Shown here: positions 8,909-17,853 of the stretch, piece after piece
Numbering within the stretch: position 1 is the stretch's first letter
How the letters are laid out: every line of letters begins with the position of its first letter
Assembly: GCA_014534095.1 (NCBI GenBank)
Contig: JACVSD010000004.1
Span: 1 to 36,610 of the forward strand
From: Nitrospiraceae bacterium
Lineage (GTDB): Bacteria > Nitrospirota > Nitrospiria > Nitrospirales > Nitrospiraceae
Direction: 5' to 3'
DNA: 36,610 nucleotides
Program-made: the position numbers and the translations under genes
The notes under the pieces: generated by a model
What the model saw: only the letters and a program-made list of their open reading frames with translations
Databases searched by the model: none
What the model was told of the DNA's origin: nothing

Positions 8909-10233
8909 GAAGTCTCCTTCGTACGAGCCGGCAATTGCGCGAGTGCCAACAGCCGCTCCTCCGAACCGCCCTCATAGGCCAACGCAATGGCTTGGTTCAG
9001 CCAATCGTAATCGACGTCTTTCATTTTGGCCTCGTTCGGAGTCCGGCACGAACTGTTGTATGGATCCACCATGGTGAGACCCTTCTTCTCCACCTCTTCC
9101 GCCATGCCGCTGCCCGGAGTTGGGGTGAAATAGCTGCTGCTGAGGTGGTCGGGTTTGATCTTCCACACCATACGGACGGTATCCAGAACTTCCGCTGGCG
9201 TTTCGGTGGGCGCCCCGAACATGACGTTGGCCCACACTTTGATGCCGTATTCCTTGCAGATTGCGGCAGCCCGGATATTTTCCTCTACGGTCGTTTCTTT
9301 CTGAAACATGTCTAAAATCCGTTGACTGCCGCTCTCGAACCCAATCATGGCCCAGGCCAGGCCCGACTCGGCCATCTGCTTGACGACGTCCGGATACCGG
9401 CACATCAAGTCAGCGCGCATCTGGCATACAAACGGCTCAGTAAACCCGGCTTTCGTGTATTGGACGCAAAATTCACGGCTCCACCGGTGGTTGATGAAGA
9501 AGAGGTCGTCGTGCGCCATCCAGCTCCGGAAGTGAAACCGGCTTTTCAGGTAGAGCAGTTCCTCGACCACGTTGCGTTGGCTCCGCATCTTCACCCGATT
9601 ACCGAACACTGCCCGTTCGGCCGGCTGGCAAAAGTTGCATTTGAACGGACACCCGCGTCCCGCATTGGTCGTCACGAACGGTGTGGGCAAACCCGGCACC
9701 ATGGGCGTCGCCAGCTCACCGGTCATGTCGAACAAATCCCGGTCCACCCACGGGATATCATCCAACTCAGGTCCTTCTCCGATCAGAATGCGGTCGGGAC
9801 GCTTGCCCTCAGACAGGGCATCGAGGAGCTTGACGAACGTGATCTCGCCCTCCTGCGTAATGATGTGGTCGATAAGAGCATTCGCGGCGACTTGCTGTGT
9901 CTGTATCGTGGCATGCACTCCTCCGAGCACGACGACCGCCTCTTCTCGTTCCTCTTTAAGAATGCGTACGGCGCGTACCACATCCGGATAATGCAAGCTC
10001 CAGGACGTGATACCCCAGACCGTGGTCGTCCGCTTTTTGACTTCCTCGCGAAAGTGCGTCCAGTCGCGCAGCGCGCGGAGATCGATGAGGTCGACGCTGT
10101 ATCCTCGCGCTTTGGCAGCGGCGCTTAATGAGGCCAATCCATGATCGATGAAATTGGCGTCGATGGTTCGTTTCTTGTTGAAGCTGTCAAAGCCTGGAAG
10201 TGCAATGCCGGGGAAGATCAGTGTGACATGCAT
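8893..10233 (-). CDS. B12-binding-domain radical SAM protein
   Basis: 446 residues. The N-terminal ~150 residues match the B12-binding domain of class B radical SAM enzymes (MHVTLIFPGIALPGFDSFNK, VVVLGGVHATIQTQQ, IITQEGEITF). The radical SAM core has a canonical CX3CX2C cluster site at C195, C199 and C202 (GRGCPFKCNFC), then the usual MIGFESGSQRILDMF and ANVMFGAPTET strands. These enzymes often methylate unreactive carbons or rearrange lipids, sugars or cofactors; the substrate cannot be read from sequence. The frame stays open to 10395 inside the neighbouring SDR gene; ATG 10233 is preferred because AAGGGAAC lies just upstream and the protein starts at a typical N-terminus. It overlaps the genes on both sides by 16 bp, which indicates translational coupling. 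Confidence 0.85.
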   Translation of the reverse strand: MHVTLIFPGIALPGFDSFNKKRTIDANFIDHGLASLSAAAKARGYSVDLIDLRALRDWTHFREEVKKRTTTVWGITSWSLHYPDVVRAVRILKEEREEAVVVLGGVHATIQTQQVAANALIDHIITQEGEITFVKLLDALSEGKRPDRILIGEGPELDDIPWVDRDLFDMTGELATPMVPGLPTPFVTTNAGRGCPFKCNFCQPAERAVFGNRVKMRSQRNVVEELLYLKSRFHFRSWMAHDDLFFINHRWSREFCVQYTKAGFTEPFVCQMRADLMCRYPDVVKQMAESGLAWAMIGFESGSQRILDMFQKETTVEENIRAAAICKEYGIKVWANVMFGAPTETPAEVLDTVRMVWKIKPDHLSSSYFTPTPGSGMAEEVEKKGLTMVDPYNSSCRTPNEAKMKDVDYDWLNQAIALAYEGGSEERLLALAQLPARTKETSCASH

Positions 10234-11276
10234 ACGGTAGTTCCCTTTTTCGCCTGGGCGAGACGCAGGAGTGCAGACCAGTGGTCCGATGTGTAATACC
10301 ACTGCAGCGTGGAGGACAGCCCTCTGACCAGCGGCCACCGGGCGTATGAAGCAATGGCGTTCCGAAGTTTGCCGTTGTCGTAGACACGGTGGCACCGCTC
10401 GGACGTGCCCATCAGGAGATACGCAAAGTCGTCTGCGAATCGCTGACCCGGCTTCGGCGAAGGGGACTCAGATGTGATCTGTGACAACCGCTCTGGCATT
10501 TGCACCAGCGCGGCCAGCGTCTGGAGATACCCCTGCACCGGTATGGTTTCTTCTCCGACCAGGTTGTAGAGGCCGACAAGACGCTGGCTAGCGGCGTTCA
10601 GCATGCCGTCGACGGCGTCATCGATGTAAAGCGGCTGGAACAGACGGTGCTGCAGCGCTGCCCAACCGCCGGAAAGCGACAACAAACCGGCGAGCGCCAT
10701 GAGAGATGGTTGGAGAAGCCAGGCGCTTCCGGGACCATACACGTTTCCGATTCTGAGGATGAGAGCTTGTCTGGATGTTGTGCGCGCCCACTCCAACACC
10801 ACTTGTTCGGCGTCTCGCTTCGAGGCGCCGTAATCCGACACCGGACGGCAGGGATGGTCTTCGGAAAGAGGAATCTCATCGGTGGACCCGAGGCCCTGCG
10901 CCTCAATACTGCTCGCATATACGACATAGGGGATGTCCAGGCTAGCCGCTAGATCCAAGGCTCGCCTGGTCCCCTCGACATTGATGGCCTGTAGTAATGG
11001 ACTACTGACGGATAGATCGGCCGCCAAGTGGTACAAGACGTTGGCTGACTTGAGATCGCACGCGCGCGAGACTCCTCCAGGAATGGCGAAATCGCCCTGA
11101 ACAATGTCGGCGCCCTCGCGTGATAGTTCCATAGCGCGAGGGCTGCGGATATTTCTGGTGAGAATGGTGACCTTGACGTTCTCTTTAAGTAGTCGCCGGG
11201 CGAGATGCGAACCAATGAAGCCGGCTCCTCCGGATACTATGGCGTGTCGTTGTGTGGAGATCTTGATCGCATCCAT
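10218..11276 (-). CDS. NAD-dependent epimerase/dehydratase (extended SDR family)
   Basis: 352 residues. A Rossmann glycine motif GGAGFIGSH lies at residues 16-24, ASS near 121-123 supplies the catalytic Ser, and YGASK at 149-153 supplies the Tyr and Lys. This is the layout of UDP-glucose 4-epimerase-like sugar-nucleotide enzymes; related sterol-dehydrogenase-like SDRs are an alternative. It probably makes or alters the activated sugar used by the transferases downstream. It is the first gene of the six-gene operon; a sigma-54 type promoter lies ~90 bp upstream. The substrate is not determined. Confidence 0.85.
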   Translation of the reverse strand: MDAIKISTQRHAIVSGGAGFIGSHLARRLLKENVKVTILTRNIRSPRAMELSREGADIVQGDFAIPGGVSRACDLKSANVLYHLAADLSVSSPLLQAINVEGTRRALDLAASLDIPYVVYASSIEAQGLGSTDEIPLSEDHPCRPVSDYGASKRDAEQVVLEWARTTSRQALILRIGNVYGPGSAWLLQPSLMALAGLLSLSGGWAALQHRLFQPLYIDDAVDGMLNAASQRLVGLYNLVGEETIPVQGYLQTLAALVQMPERLSQITSESPSPKPGQRFADDFAYLLMGTSERCHRVYDNGKLRNAIASYARWPLVRGLSSTLQWYYTSDHWSALLRLAQAKKGTTVCMSH

Positions 11277-11363
11277 GCGTCCATGCCCTTCCCGCCAGGA
11301 TCTTTATGCGTATCCGATGCTTCGTAAGCCGTTCGGACGCCGTCGTGGTCGTGCCGGCTTGAA

Positions 11364-11380
11364 TACAACTAACGTGCCAA
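11364..11380 (-). promoter_or_regulatory. Sigma-54 type promoter for the glycan operon
   Basis: On the minus strand TTGGCACG is followed after 4 bases by TTGTA. The GG and the -12 G are at the exact sigma-54 spacing (10 bases between the GG and GC positions); the -12 element reads GT instead of GC. The -24 element is a full match to TTGGCACG. Expected transcription start is near 11352, giving a leader of ~75 bases before the SDR gene. The promoter is flanked by CCGGCTT and AAGCCGG, a 7-bp inverted repeat. Confidence 0.6.
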
Positions 11381-11521
11381 GCCGGTGGAGCGCTTCTAGA
11401 GATGAGATTGTTTCAAGTGAGAGCGGGAATTCGACTAGTAGCAGGTAAAGCCGGCAAAGCTTGCCCAACACGATGGTGATTGTCCGGCAGTAATGACCTA
11501 GAGTGATCGCCGATGTCGAGC

Positions 11522-11553
11522 AACGACGCCGTCAACATATTGGCAGCGTCGTT
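11522..11553. repeat. 8-bp perfect inverted repeat in the operon leader
   Basis: AACGACGC (11522-11529) and GCGTCGTT (11546-11553) are perfectly complementary with a 16-base spacer. It lies between the PilZ gene end and the sigma-54 promoter. No T-run follows on either strand. It could be a regulator site, a Rho-dependent termination element, or chance. Confidence 0.35.
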
Positions 11554-11617
11554 CCCAATCCTCCTTATTTGACGCTTTCGAGATGGCCGGCGTATTTCAT
11601 CGACGGTGCGGCTCCCA

Positions 11618-12331
11618 CTAGGGACTATCCCTCTGCATCGTCCATTGCGTGATGGCTTGTTCGACCGTACCACCCCACCCGCGATATTCGATGTATTCCA
11701 TCCGGCCGAACTCAAAGGCCACGCCGACGAGCTGGTCCCCGTCCCGGCCGGCAGCGTTCCTGACAATACCCGAGAGATTGGTGACGTGGCCTAATCCCGG
11801 CAGTTCGAACTCCATACGGATAGCCGATCCGGGACGAAGCCAAGAGGGGCTGGTCCGAATCGCGATGCTGCAGCCCCCCAGACTGAGGTCTTTGATGATT
11901 CCGCCCGTGTAATCGGACGAGGAAGATAGGACCGCCGTCGCGCGCGCCCCTCCCGCGCTGCGGATCAGCATGGCCGGCTCGCATGAGGTGACGCGCGGAT
12001 GTTTGCGCAGCTGCATCTGTTCGACGGTATCCGGAAACGCAAGGAATAACACGGGCAGCGGCAGGCGGGCCATATCGCGGATCACCGAGTGATACCCCAC
12101 AAGGCGGCCCTCGTGGAGGTAGCTGACGGTGCAGGGGGTGTCTTTTGGAATTTCGGGACCATGCGCCCATTGGCCGGGCCATTCGCAGATCAGCCAGGCA
12201 TGCTCCTTCCAACCTAGTAACGTCGAGCCATAAGCGGCTTTCTCGCCGAAGAGGCAGAGGGAAATCTTTAATGGATGACCGACGGTTAAGAACGACGCAG
12301 ACGGCGGGGGTGATGCGACGACGTCTTTCAT
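11618..12331 (-). CDS. PilZ-domain protein (YcgR-like c-di-GMP effector)
   Basis: 237 residues. The N-terminal ~105 residues resemble the YcgR N-terminal beta-barrel. The PilZ domain starts at ~107 with the c-di-GMP binding motif RKHPR (RxxxR, residues 109-113) and continues with DLSLGG (148-153, the D/NxSxxG motif). Both motifs are intact, so it should bind c-di-GMP. YcgR proteins slow or bias the flagellar motor by binding FliG, MotA or related stator parts. Its ATG overlaps the stop of the upstream HD-GYP gene by 4 bp (ATGA), placing effector and probable c-di-GMP phosphodiesterase in one transcript from a sigma-28 promoter. It is clearly PilZ; the motor-brake role is inferred from context. 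Confidence 0.85.
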   Translation of the reverse strand: MKDVVASPPPSASFLTVGHPLKISLCLFGEKAAYGSTLLGWKEHAWLICEWPGQWAHGPEIPKDTPCTVSYLHEGRLVGYHSVIRDMARLPLPVLFLAFPDTVEQMQLRKHPRVTSCEPAMLIRSAGGARATAVLSSSSDYTGGIIKDLSLGGCSIAIRTSPSWLRPGSAIRMEFELPGLGHVTNLSGIVRNAAGRDGDQLVGVAFEFGRMEYIEYRGWGGTVEQAITQWTMQRDSP

Positions 12332-13551
12332 AACGACTCGCTGTCGAGATACAAGCCGGGGTTCAACCCGGTGGTGACGGCGTCTTTAACGAGCGCGATG
12401 TTTCGGTAGGGTGTGCCCGTTTGGTTCCGGAGATCGATTTCCTGCGGCCTCGGTAAGAGTGTCTGTCCCGGCCCTTTCACGAGGACCACGAGCGGTTCGA
12501 GGGGTGCATCATGATGAAGGCGCCGCACGATGCCCAGTTCGCCCGTGTTCATCTGTACGATGGACCCGACGGGATAGATCCCGATGACCTTGATAAAGCG
12601 CTGCACTAAGGCATGGTCGAGGTGCCCTCTCTGCGAGATCAGGTACAGATACTGAAGTGTCTCATGAGCCGGCTTCGCCCTGTGATAACAGCGATCGCTC
12701 GTAAGGGCGTCGTAGATATCGACGACGGCCGCAATGAGACCGAACTGGCTGATCTCGCTTCTCTGCCGCCGATGCGGATAACCGGATCCGTCCACGCGCT
12801 CATGGTGCTCCAAGGCGGGCTTCAGACTCGCCTCCGCCAAGCCGGACATATCTGACAGCACTTCGGCGCCCCGCATCACATGTTGTTTCATCAGCTCGAA
12901 TTCCTGTGGCTCGAAGCGCCCCGGTTTGTTGAGCAGATCGAGAGGTATTTTCGTTTTGCCGATGTCATGGAGAAGCATACCAACGCCCAATTGATGCAAG
13001 GCCGTTGGCTCGAGAGCAAGAGCGCGGCCGAGTGACATGGCGAGCAAGGCCGTATTGACCGAATGGTAGAACGTGTACTCATCGAAGCGCTTGAGCCTGG
13101 CCAGGCTGCTTAACGCATCGGGATGCCGGAGGACGCTATCCGTCATGTCCGTCACAACGCGGGTGACGGCCTCCATGTTGATGGCTCCGCCCATACGCAC
13201 GTCGCGCATGGCGTCTTCAATAACGGTCTTCGCGGCCTTGTAGATCTGTCGCGCGACCGGTAGTTCCTCCTCGAATGAAACCGGCGGCGACGTGACGGCC
13301 GGCTCTTGTGCGGCCTCAGGAAGTAGCGGAACCGGACCCGGCATGGCCTCGCTGTGCCAGGCCGGTTCCTCCTCACCGTCCTCCATGGTCACTTCAAGGA
13401 TCCGTACCCCGCAGGCGCGCAACTTTTCAATCTCATCCACCGATGTGACGACCTTGCGGTGTCGCAGAAACGGCGTCGCAATCCAGGGGCGGTCCAACTT
13501 GTCAATCCGCATCCCTGGCCGTAATTGGTCAATGTCAATGCGTTGCTTCAC
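12328..13551 (-). CDS. HD-GYP domain protein (probable c-di-GMP phosphodiesterase) with DUF3391-like N-terminus
   Basis: About 407 residues from a GTG start. Residues 1-60 (IDIDQLRPGM, WIATPFLRHR) resemble the DUF3391 region found before many HD-GYP domains. The HD-GYP core is complete: HSVNTALL near 163, LLHDIGK at 193-199, a following QH, and HHERVDGSGYP at 248-259. These are the metal-binding and signature residues of c-di-GMP phosphodiesterases. The frame is open to 13851 but that would overlap the divergent gene; the sigma-28 promoter at 13600-13626 limits the start, and alignment to the divergent paralogue ([11 protein letters not shown]) supports GTG 13551, with GTG 13578 as the alternative. 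It is translationally coupled to the PilZ gene. Confidence 0.85.
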   Translation of the reverse strand: MKQRIDIDQLRPGMRIDKLDRPWIATPFLRHRKVVTSVDEIEKLRACGVRILEVTMEDGEEEPAWHSEAMPGPVPLLPEAAQEPAVTSPPVSFEEELPVARQIYKAAKTVIEDAMRDVRMGGAINMEAVTRVVTDMTDSVLRHPDALSSLARLKRFDEYTFYHSVNTALLAMSLGRALALEPTALHQLGVGMLLHDIGKTKIPLDLLNKPGRFEPQEFELMKQHVMRGAEVLSDMSGLAEASLKPALEHHERVDGSGYPHRRQRSEISQFGLIAAVVDIYDALTSDRCYHRAKPAHETLQYLYLISQRGHLDHALVQRFIKVIGIYPVGSIVQMNTGELGIVRRLHHDAPLEPLVVLVKGPGQTLLPRPQEIDLRNQTGTPYRNIALVKDAVTTGLNPGLYLDSESL

Positions 13552-13599
13552 GGGAACCCACGTCCTTATCAGGGCCACAGTCGCACGATCTCCCACACG

Positions 13600-13626
13600 G
13601 TATCGGATGACGCGCGGGATTCTTGA
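13600..13626 (-). promoter_or_regulatory. Sigma-28 (FliA) type promoter for the HD-GYP/PilZ genes
   Basis: Minus strand reads TCAAGAAT, 11 bases, TCCGATAC. The E. coli FliA consensus is TAAAGTTT-N11-GCCGATAA, so the core TCAAG and CCGATA are kept with exact spacing. It predicts a start near 13593, ~42 bases before GTG 13551. Confidence 0.5.
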
Positions 13627-13654
13627 GAGTCGTTCCGCGAGAGGCTGGCGTCGG

Positions 13655-13681
13655 TCAAGTTCTCGCCGCGCATGCCGATAT
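13655..13681 (+). promoter_or_regulatory. Sigma-28 (FliA) type promoter for the degenerate HD-GYP/hybrid kinase genes
   Basis: Plus strand reads TCAAGTTC, 11 bases, GCCGATAT: 6/8 and 7/8 matches to the E. coli FliA boxes with exact spacing. Transcription would start near 13688, ~60 bases before ATG 13747. It is the best of four similar sites in the window and lies back to back with the minus-strand site. Confidence 0.6.
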
Positions 13682-13746
13682 AACCCACACGAATCCCGCT
13701 GTTTAGTCGCCGATACGCCCATGCGAAATGGAAGGTACCAATTCCC

Positions 13747-15012
13747 ATGACGCCTCACCTGTTGCGACCGATCCATATCGATCAAGTGGTGCCCGGCATG
13801 TTCATCGTGGACATGGACGTGCCTTGGTACCGGACGCCGTTCCTCTTCCATAAACGACTCATCAAAGATGCCGGGACAATCGAGCTACTGAAGCGGCATG
13901 GGATCCGCACGGTGACCATCGATACGACAAAGGGTCTTGATGTGCCGGCGGTTCCGGCCGCCGAACCGAAACCCGATATCGATGTTCAAACTGTGGAAGA
14001 AATGCCCTCCGACGGAGTACCGGAGGACCTTGCGGCCTCTGCTTCGGCGGGACCGCGCCCTCGCACCAGGGCGCTCTACGCAGAGGCTCATCAGACGGTG
14101 GAGCGCATTTTCTCGGATTTGGAACAAGGTCGTCCGCCCCACCCCTCCAGGACTAAGGCGCTCGTGTCCAAAGTCCTGGCCCAGGTGATGAGCGATCGTG
14201 ACGCACTCATCACCCGGTTGGCCGTGCAGCGCCTCGAGCAGTTCGACCGGTCGCTGGCGGCGCATGCCCTTGACGTCTGCGTATGGTCGCTGATCGTCGC
14301 GGTGGAAAGCGGGCTGGATGAAGCGATGCAAGCCCATGCGGGGGCCGGCGCGCTTCTGCATGATGCCGGCTACATGCGGTTACCCCGTAACCTCGTCCGC
14401 CGGCGCGGCGAATGTAGTGATGCCGAGCGGCGTTTGCTGGAGCAGCACCCGAAGCTGGGGAGCGCCTTGTTGGCAGAACAGCCTGAAGTGGCCGACGAGG
14501 TGAAGCGGATCGTGGCCGAACATCACGAGCGAGCAGACGGCAGCGGGTTCCCCTCGGGCCTCGGCAATGAAGAGATCTTCCCCCTGGCAAAGCTGATCGG
14601 CATTATCGATCACTACGACGGTCTGGTGAGCCGGCGAGGAGGCCGACCTGCGATGCTGCCGCACGATGCCATTCGTCAACTGTTCCTCGCCGGAGAACGG
14701 GGCCAGTTCGAAAAGCGATTGGTTGAAGCGGTCATCCGCAGTGTCGGCGTGTATCCCGTGGGCAGCCTCGTTCGCCTCAATACGGGTGAGCAGGCCGTGG
14801 TGGTTGGGGTCAATCCGGGACAACGGTTGAAACCTCGCGTGGCCATCACGGGAGGACCGCAAGGCGAGACCTATACTCATGCCCTGCACATTGACCTTGC
14901 GGCCCAGCCTCACGAACGAGCGGTGCGGACGGTATTGCGGGTGCTCGATCCGGCCCAGGAAGGGGTCAATATCGCCGCGCACCTCGACGCGTCCTCCCAT
15001 CAGGCTGCGTGA
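13747..15012 (+). CDS. Degenerate HD-GYP-like protein (DUF3391-like N-terminus)
   Basis: 421 residues, a paralogue of the divergent HD-GYP protein: both share the xIDQxxPGM start, a similar PW..TPFL.H segment, and a similar C-terminal part (IGIYPVGSIVQMNTGE versus [17 protein letters not shown]). The HD core is only partly kept: LLHDAGY at 203-209 replaces [18 protein letters not shown] at 259-269 replaces GYP, and the region between HD and HHE differs. The HD and HHE metal ligands are present, so activity cannot be excluded, but a regulatory or weakened enzyme is possible. ATG 13747 has GGAAGG upstream. Its stop overlaps the hybrid kinase start (TGATG), so the pair is an operon under a sigma-28 promoter. 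Confidence 0.8.
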   Translation: MTPHLLRPIHIDQVVPGMFIVDMDVPWYRTPFLFHKRLIKDAGTIELLKRHGIRTVTIDTTKGLDVPAVPAAEPKPDIDVQTVEEMPSDGVPEDLAASASAGPRPRTRALYAEAHQTVERIFSDLEQGRPPHPSRTKALVSKVLAQVMSDRDALITRLAVQRLEQFDRSLAAHALDVCVWSLIVAVESGLDEAMQAHAGAGALLHDAGYMRLPRNLVRRRGECSDAERRLLEQHPKLGSALLAEQPEVADEVKRIVAEHHERADGSGFPSGLGNEEIFPLAKLIGIIDHYDGLVSRRGGRPAMLPHDAIRQLFLAGERGQFEKRLVEAVIRSVGVYPVGSLVRLNTGEQAVVVGVNPGQRLKPRVAITGGPQGETYTHALHIDLAAQPHERAVRTVLRVLDPAQEGVNIAAHLDASSHQAA

Positions 15013-17831
15013 TGGACAGCCTGCCGACGTCTTCCGTCCCTCTCCTTGATAGCCTTCCGTTTGCCGTGGTTCTTCTGGACTCGAACCTGAGGATTCAGTG
15101 CGCGAACGACGAAGCGCGGCGCTTACTGGGCTTGGCAGCCGCTTCGGGCGGCGGCGCCTTTCCCGATCTCTGGTCGGCTTTGACACAGCGACCGCCCACG
15201 GCCATTCGGGCCGAGCTGGAGCACGCGCAGGTCACGCGCCGGCCTATCCGAGGCTCACGGATCCATCTCCGTCCGGCCGGAGGTCGGCCGGTGGCCGTTG
15301 AATGGACCTGCGTGCCGTCGGACATCCCTGGCTGCGCATCCGGGCTGACAGTGAGCCTCCGGGATCTGTCGCGTGAGGACGAATTGCAAGAAGACCGGGA
15401 CCGGCTCGCCGCCATGGCGGAAGAGAGCCCCTCCCCGATCATCGAAATGGATGCGGAGGCGCAGGTTCTCTTTGCGAATCCGGCGATGGCGGCCTGGTTA
15501 CTGAAGTTGGGCTATGAGGCCGATGGCTATCCTGCAATGCTCCCCCGAGCCCTGCCGGCGCTGGTTGCCCGATGTCTGCAATCCGGAATGCCGGTCAAAG
15601 AAGACGTCATTCTTTCCGAGGCCAGCTTTGCCTGGACGTTTTGCCCCGTGGTCCGTCATGGAATGGTCCGGGGTTATGCCCTCGATATGACCCAGATCCA
15701 TGAGACGGAACGGGCGCTTCGCCGCACGGCGGACGAACTGCACGAGAGCAATCGGCGTCTGGACCAGGCCTTGACGGAGGCGCATGAATCGGCGCGGGCG
15801 AAAACCGCCTTTCTGGCCACGGTGAGCCACGAGTTACGTACGCCGATGAACGGCGTCATCGGGATGACCGGCTTGCTGATGGAAACCACCCTCACGCCGG
15901 AGCAGCGATCGTATACGGATACGATCCGGCAATGCGGGGAAGCCCTGTTACAGCTGATCAACGATGTGCTGGAAAGTAGCAAGATTGAAGCGGGAAAGCT
16001 CGAACTGGAACAACTGTCATTTGATCTTCGGACCACCGTGGAGCATGTCCTGGCCCAGTTTGCCGAGCGGGCCGAGGCCAAAGGGCTGGAGTTGACCGGT
16101 TTGGTCCATGCCGCGGTTCCCACCGCGTTATGCGGCGATCCCGGTCGCCTGCGGCAGGTCTTGACCAACCTCGTCGGCAATGCTGTCAAATTTACCGAGC
16201 GGGGAGATGTGACACTACAGGCCTATGTGGACGAGGAGACAGTCGATTCGGCCTTGATCCGCTTTGAAGTGACGGACAACGGCATCGGGATTCCTCTTGA
16301 GACGCAGGCCAAATTGTTCCGTCCTTTTGTTCAGGCGGATAGCTCCACGACCAGAAAGTATGGCGGCACGGGGCTCGGTTTGTCGATCTCCAAGGAGTTG
16401 ATCGAACTGATGGGCGGGCGCATCGGCGTCAACAGTGCGCCGGGCCAAGGAAGCACGTTCTGGTGCACCATTCGTTTCTCCAAACAACCGGATTCGCCGC
16501 GCGCGATCCTGCCATCCACTGACTTGACAGGCCGTCGCGTCTTGATCGTCGACGATAACGACTCCAATCGTCTAATCCTGCACGCACTGGTGACGGGCTG
16601 GGGCATGGCGGATGAAATTGCCGAAGATGCGGCATCGGCGCTGACGCGCATTGAGGCGGCGGTCGCTCAAGGACGTCCGTTTGATGTGGTCATCCTGGAT
16701 GTCATGATGCCGGCCAAGGACGGACTGCAGTTCGCCCGCGAGCTTCAGCGGCATCCCGCCTGTTCGAGCATTCGCATCGTGGTCATGACGTCACTCCTTC
16801 AACGCGGGCATGCCGAGCAAGCGCGCCAAGCGGGCGCCATGGGCTATCTGCCGAAGCCCATCCGTCATGATCAGTTGCGAGACTGCTTGCGCGCCGTGCT
16901 GGGGATCCAACGGGTCGTGTCAGGCGACGGCTGTCCGCCGGCATCGCCGTCTCCGCTCATCACCAGGCACACGCTGGCCGAACAGATGCAGAGCGTCCGT
17001 GTATTGATCGTCGAAGACAACATCGTGAATCAGAAATTGGCCGTCCGGATGGTGGAGAAACTCGGGTACCGACCGGACGTCGTCGAGAACGGCCGGGAGG
17101 CATTGACCGCCCTGCGTGCCGGCACCTATGCCGCCGTGCTTATGGATTGCCAGATGCCGGTGATGGATGGATTCGAGGCGACGAGGAAGATTCGTGAGCA
17201 TGAAGCGTCACTCGGCCTTGGACCCCCGCCTGATGGGCTGAGCGTCGTTCAGGTGGACGGATCTGTACCCCACATTCCCATCATCGCCGTCACGGCGAAC
17301 GCCATGGAGGGAGATCGTGAACGCTGTTTGGCCGCCGGCATGGACGACTATCTCGCCAAGCCGGTCAAGCTCGAAGAACTGCGAAGCATCTTACAACGGT
17401 GGATCGCTTTGGATCGCCCGCCCCGTACGGCCCTTCCGGCGGAGCCGACGTTTCCAGCGACCGAGCAGGGAGTGTTCGACGTGGACAAAATGTGGCGCCA
17501 GATCGGCGGCGATCACGAGCTATTCGCACAGTTAGTCGCGCTGTTTCTTGAGCGGCATGAAGAGGCGCTGACGGACATTCAAGCAGCCATTTTCAGGAAG
17601 GATGCCTTGGCGGTTGAACGGATAGCCCACACGCTGAAAGGAACGGCAGGGAATTTATGCGCCCCCGCGGTCGCCTTGGCCGCGAGCCGTCTTGAAGCAG
17701 TCGGCCATTTGGAGAGGCTCGAGGAAGCGCCCTCCGTCTATGGGCAGCTGGAGCTTGAAGTAAAGCGCACGGTCCGGGTCCTGGAGCGCTATCGGGACGG
17801 CTATCGATCACGAGACGAACCAGCGGCCTGA
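15012..17831 (+). CDS. Hybrid sensor histidine kinase (PAS-PAS-HisKA-HATPase-REC-REC-HPt)
   Basis: 939 residues from ATG 15012 (a GTG one codon earlier is also possible). Two PAS-like segments (about 12-118 and 132-228) precede a coiled-coil linker. HisKA has [14 protein letters not shown] with the phospho-His at ~273; the ATPase has [16 protein letters not shown] and GGTGLGLSI. Two receiver domains follow, with Asp in ILDVMMP (~563) and LMDCQMP (~712), then an HPt domain with [10 protein letters not shown] (His ~873). No transmembrane helix is evident, so it is probably cytoplasmic. The BarA/ArcB-like chain needs an external response regulator, which is not in the window. Linkage to two HD-GYP proteins and PilZ suggests a role in motility or c-di-GMP control. 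It converges on fliW with a 22-bp gap. Confidence 0.9.
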   Translation: MDSLPTSSVPLLDSLPFAVVLLDSNLRIQCANDEARRLLGLAAASGGGAFPDLWSALTQRPPTAIRAELEHAQVTRRPIRGSRIHLRPAGGRPVAVEWTCVPSDIPGCASGLTVSLRDLSREDELQEDRDRLAAMAEESPSPIIEMDAEAQVLFANPAMAAWLLKLGYEADGYPAMLPRALPALVARCLQSGMPVKEDVILSEASFAWTFCPVVRHGMVRGYALDMTQIHETERALRRTADELHESNRRLDQALTEAHESARAKTAFLATVSHELRTPMNGVIGMTGLLMETTLTPEQRSYTDTIRQCGEALLQLINDVLESSKIEAGKLELEQLSFDLRTTVEHVLAQFAERAEAKGLELTGLVHAAVPTALCGDPGRLRQVLTNLVGNAVKFTERGDVTLQAYVDEETVDSALIRFEVTDNGIGIPLETQAKLFRPFVQADSSTTRKYGGTGLGLSISKELIELMGGRIGVNSAPGQGSTFWCTIRFSKQPDSPRAILPSTDLTGRRVLIVDDNDSNRLILHALVTGWGMADEIAEDAASALTRIEAAVAQGRPFDVVILDVMMPAKDGLQFARELQRHPACSSIRIVVMTSLLQRGHAEQARQAGAMGYLPKPIRHDQLRDCLRAVLGIQRVVSGDGCPPASPSPLITRHTLAEQMQSVRVLIVEDNIVNQKLAVRMVEKLGYRPDVVENGREALTALRAGTYAAVLMDCQMPVMDGFEATRKIREHEASLGLGPPPDGLSVVQVDGSVPHIPIIAVTANAMEGDRERCLAAGMDDYLAKPVKLEELRSILQRWIALDRPPRTALPAEPTFPATEQGVFDVDKMWRQIGGDHELFAQLVALFLERHEEALTDIQAAIFRKDALAVERIAHTLKGTAGNLCAPAVALAASRLEAVGHLERLEEAPSVYGQLELEVKRTVRVLERYRDGYRSRDEPAA

Positions 17832-17853
17832 GCGACTTCGGTCATGGTGACGG

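Larger units (their letters stand above)
11277..11617. other. 341-bp leader region of the glycan operon
   Basis: No convincing gene lies here. Reading the minus strand, it holds in order the end of the PilZ gene, an orphan Shine-Dalgarno AAGGAGG (11560-11566), an 8-bp inverted repeat, and a sigma-54 type promoter for the SDR gene. A 41-codon frame starting ATG at 11538 lies 21 bases after the Shine-Dalgarno, which is too far for normal initiation. No terminator with a T-run is visible after the PilZ gene. Confidence 0.5.

Noticed and set aside
11413..11766. 117-codon minus-strand frame over the glycan operon leader
   Set aside because: Most of it overlaps the PilZ gene in another frame; only the last 41 codons lie in the gap and the ribosome spacing is poor.
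13552..13851. N-terminal extension of the HD-GYP protein
   Set aside because: It overlaps the divergent gene and both sigma-28 promoters, and is not matched in the paralogue.
17832..17853. Bidirectional terminator between the hybrid kinase and fliW
   Set aside because: The gap is 22 bp and holds only a 4-bp GTCA/TGAC stem without a T-run, so no terminator can be supported.
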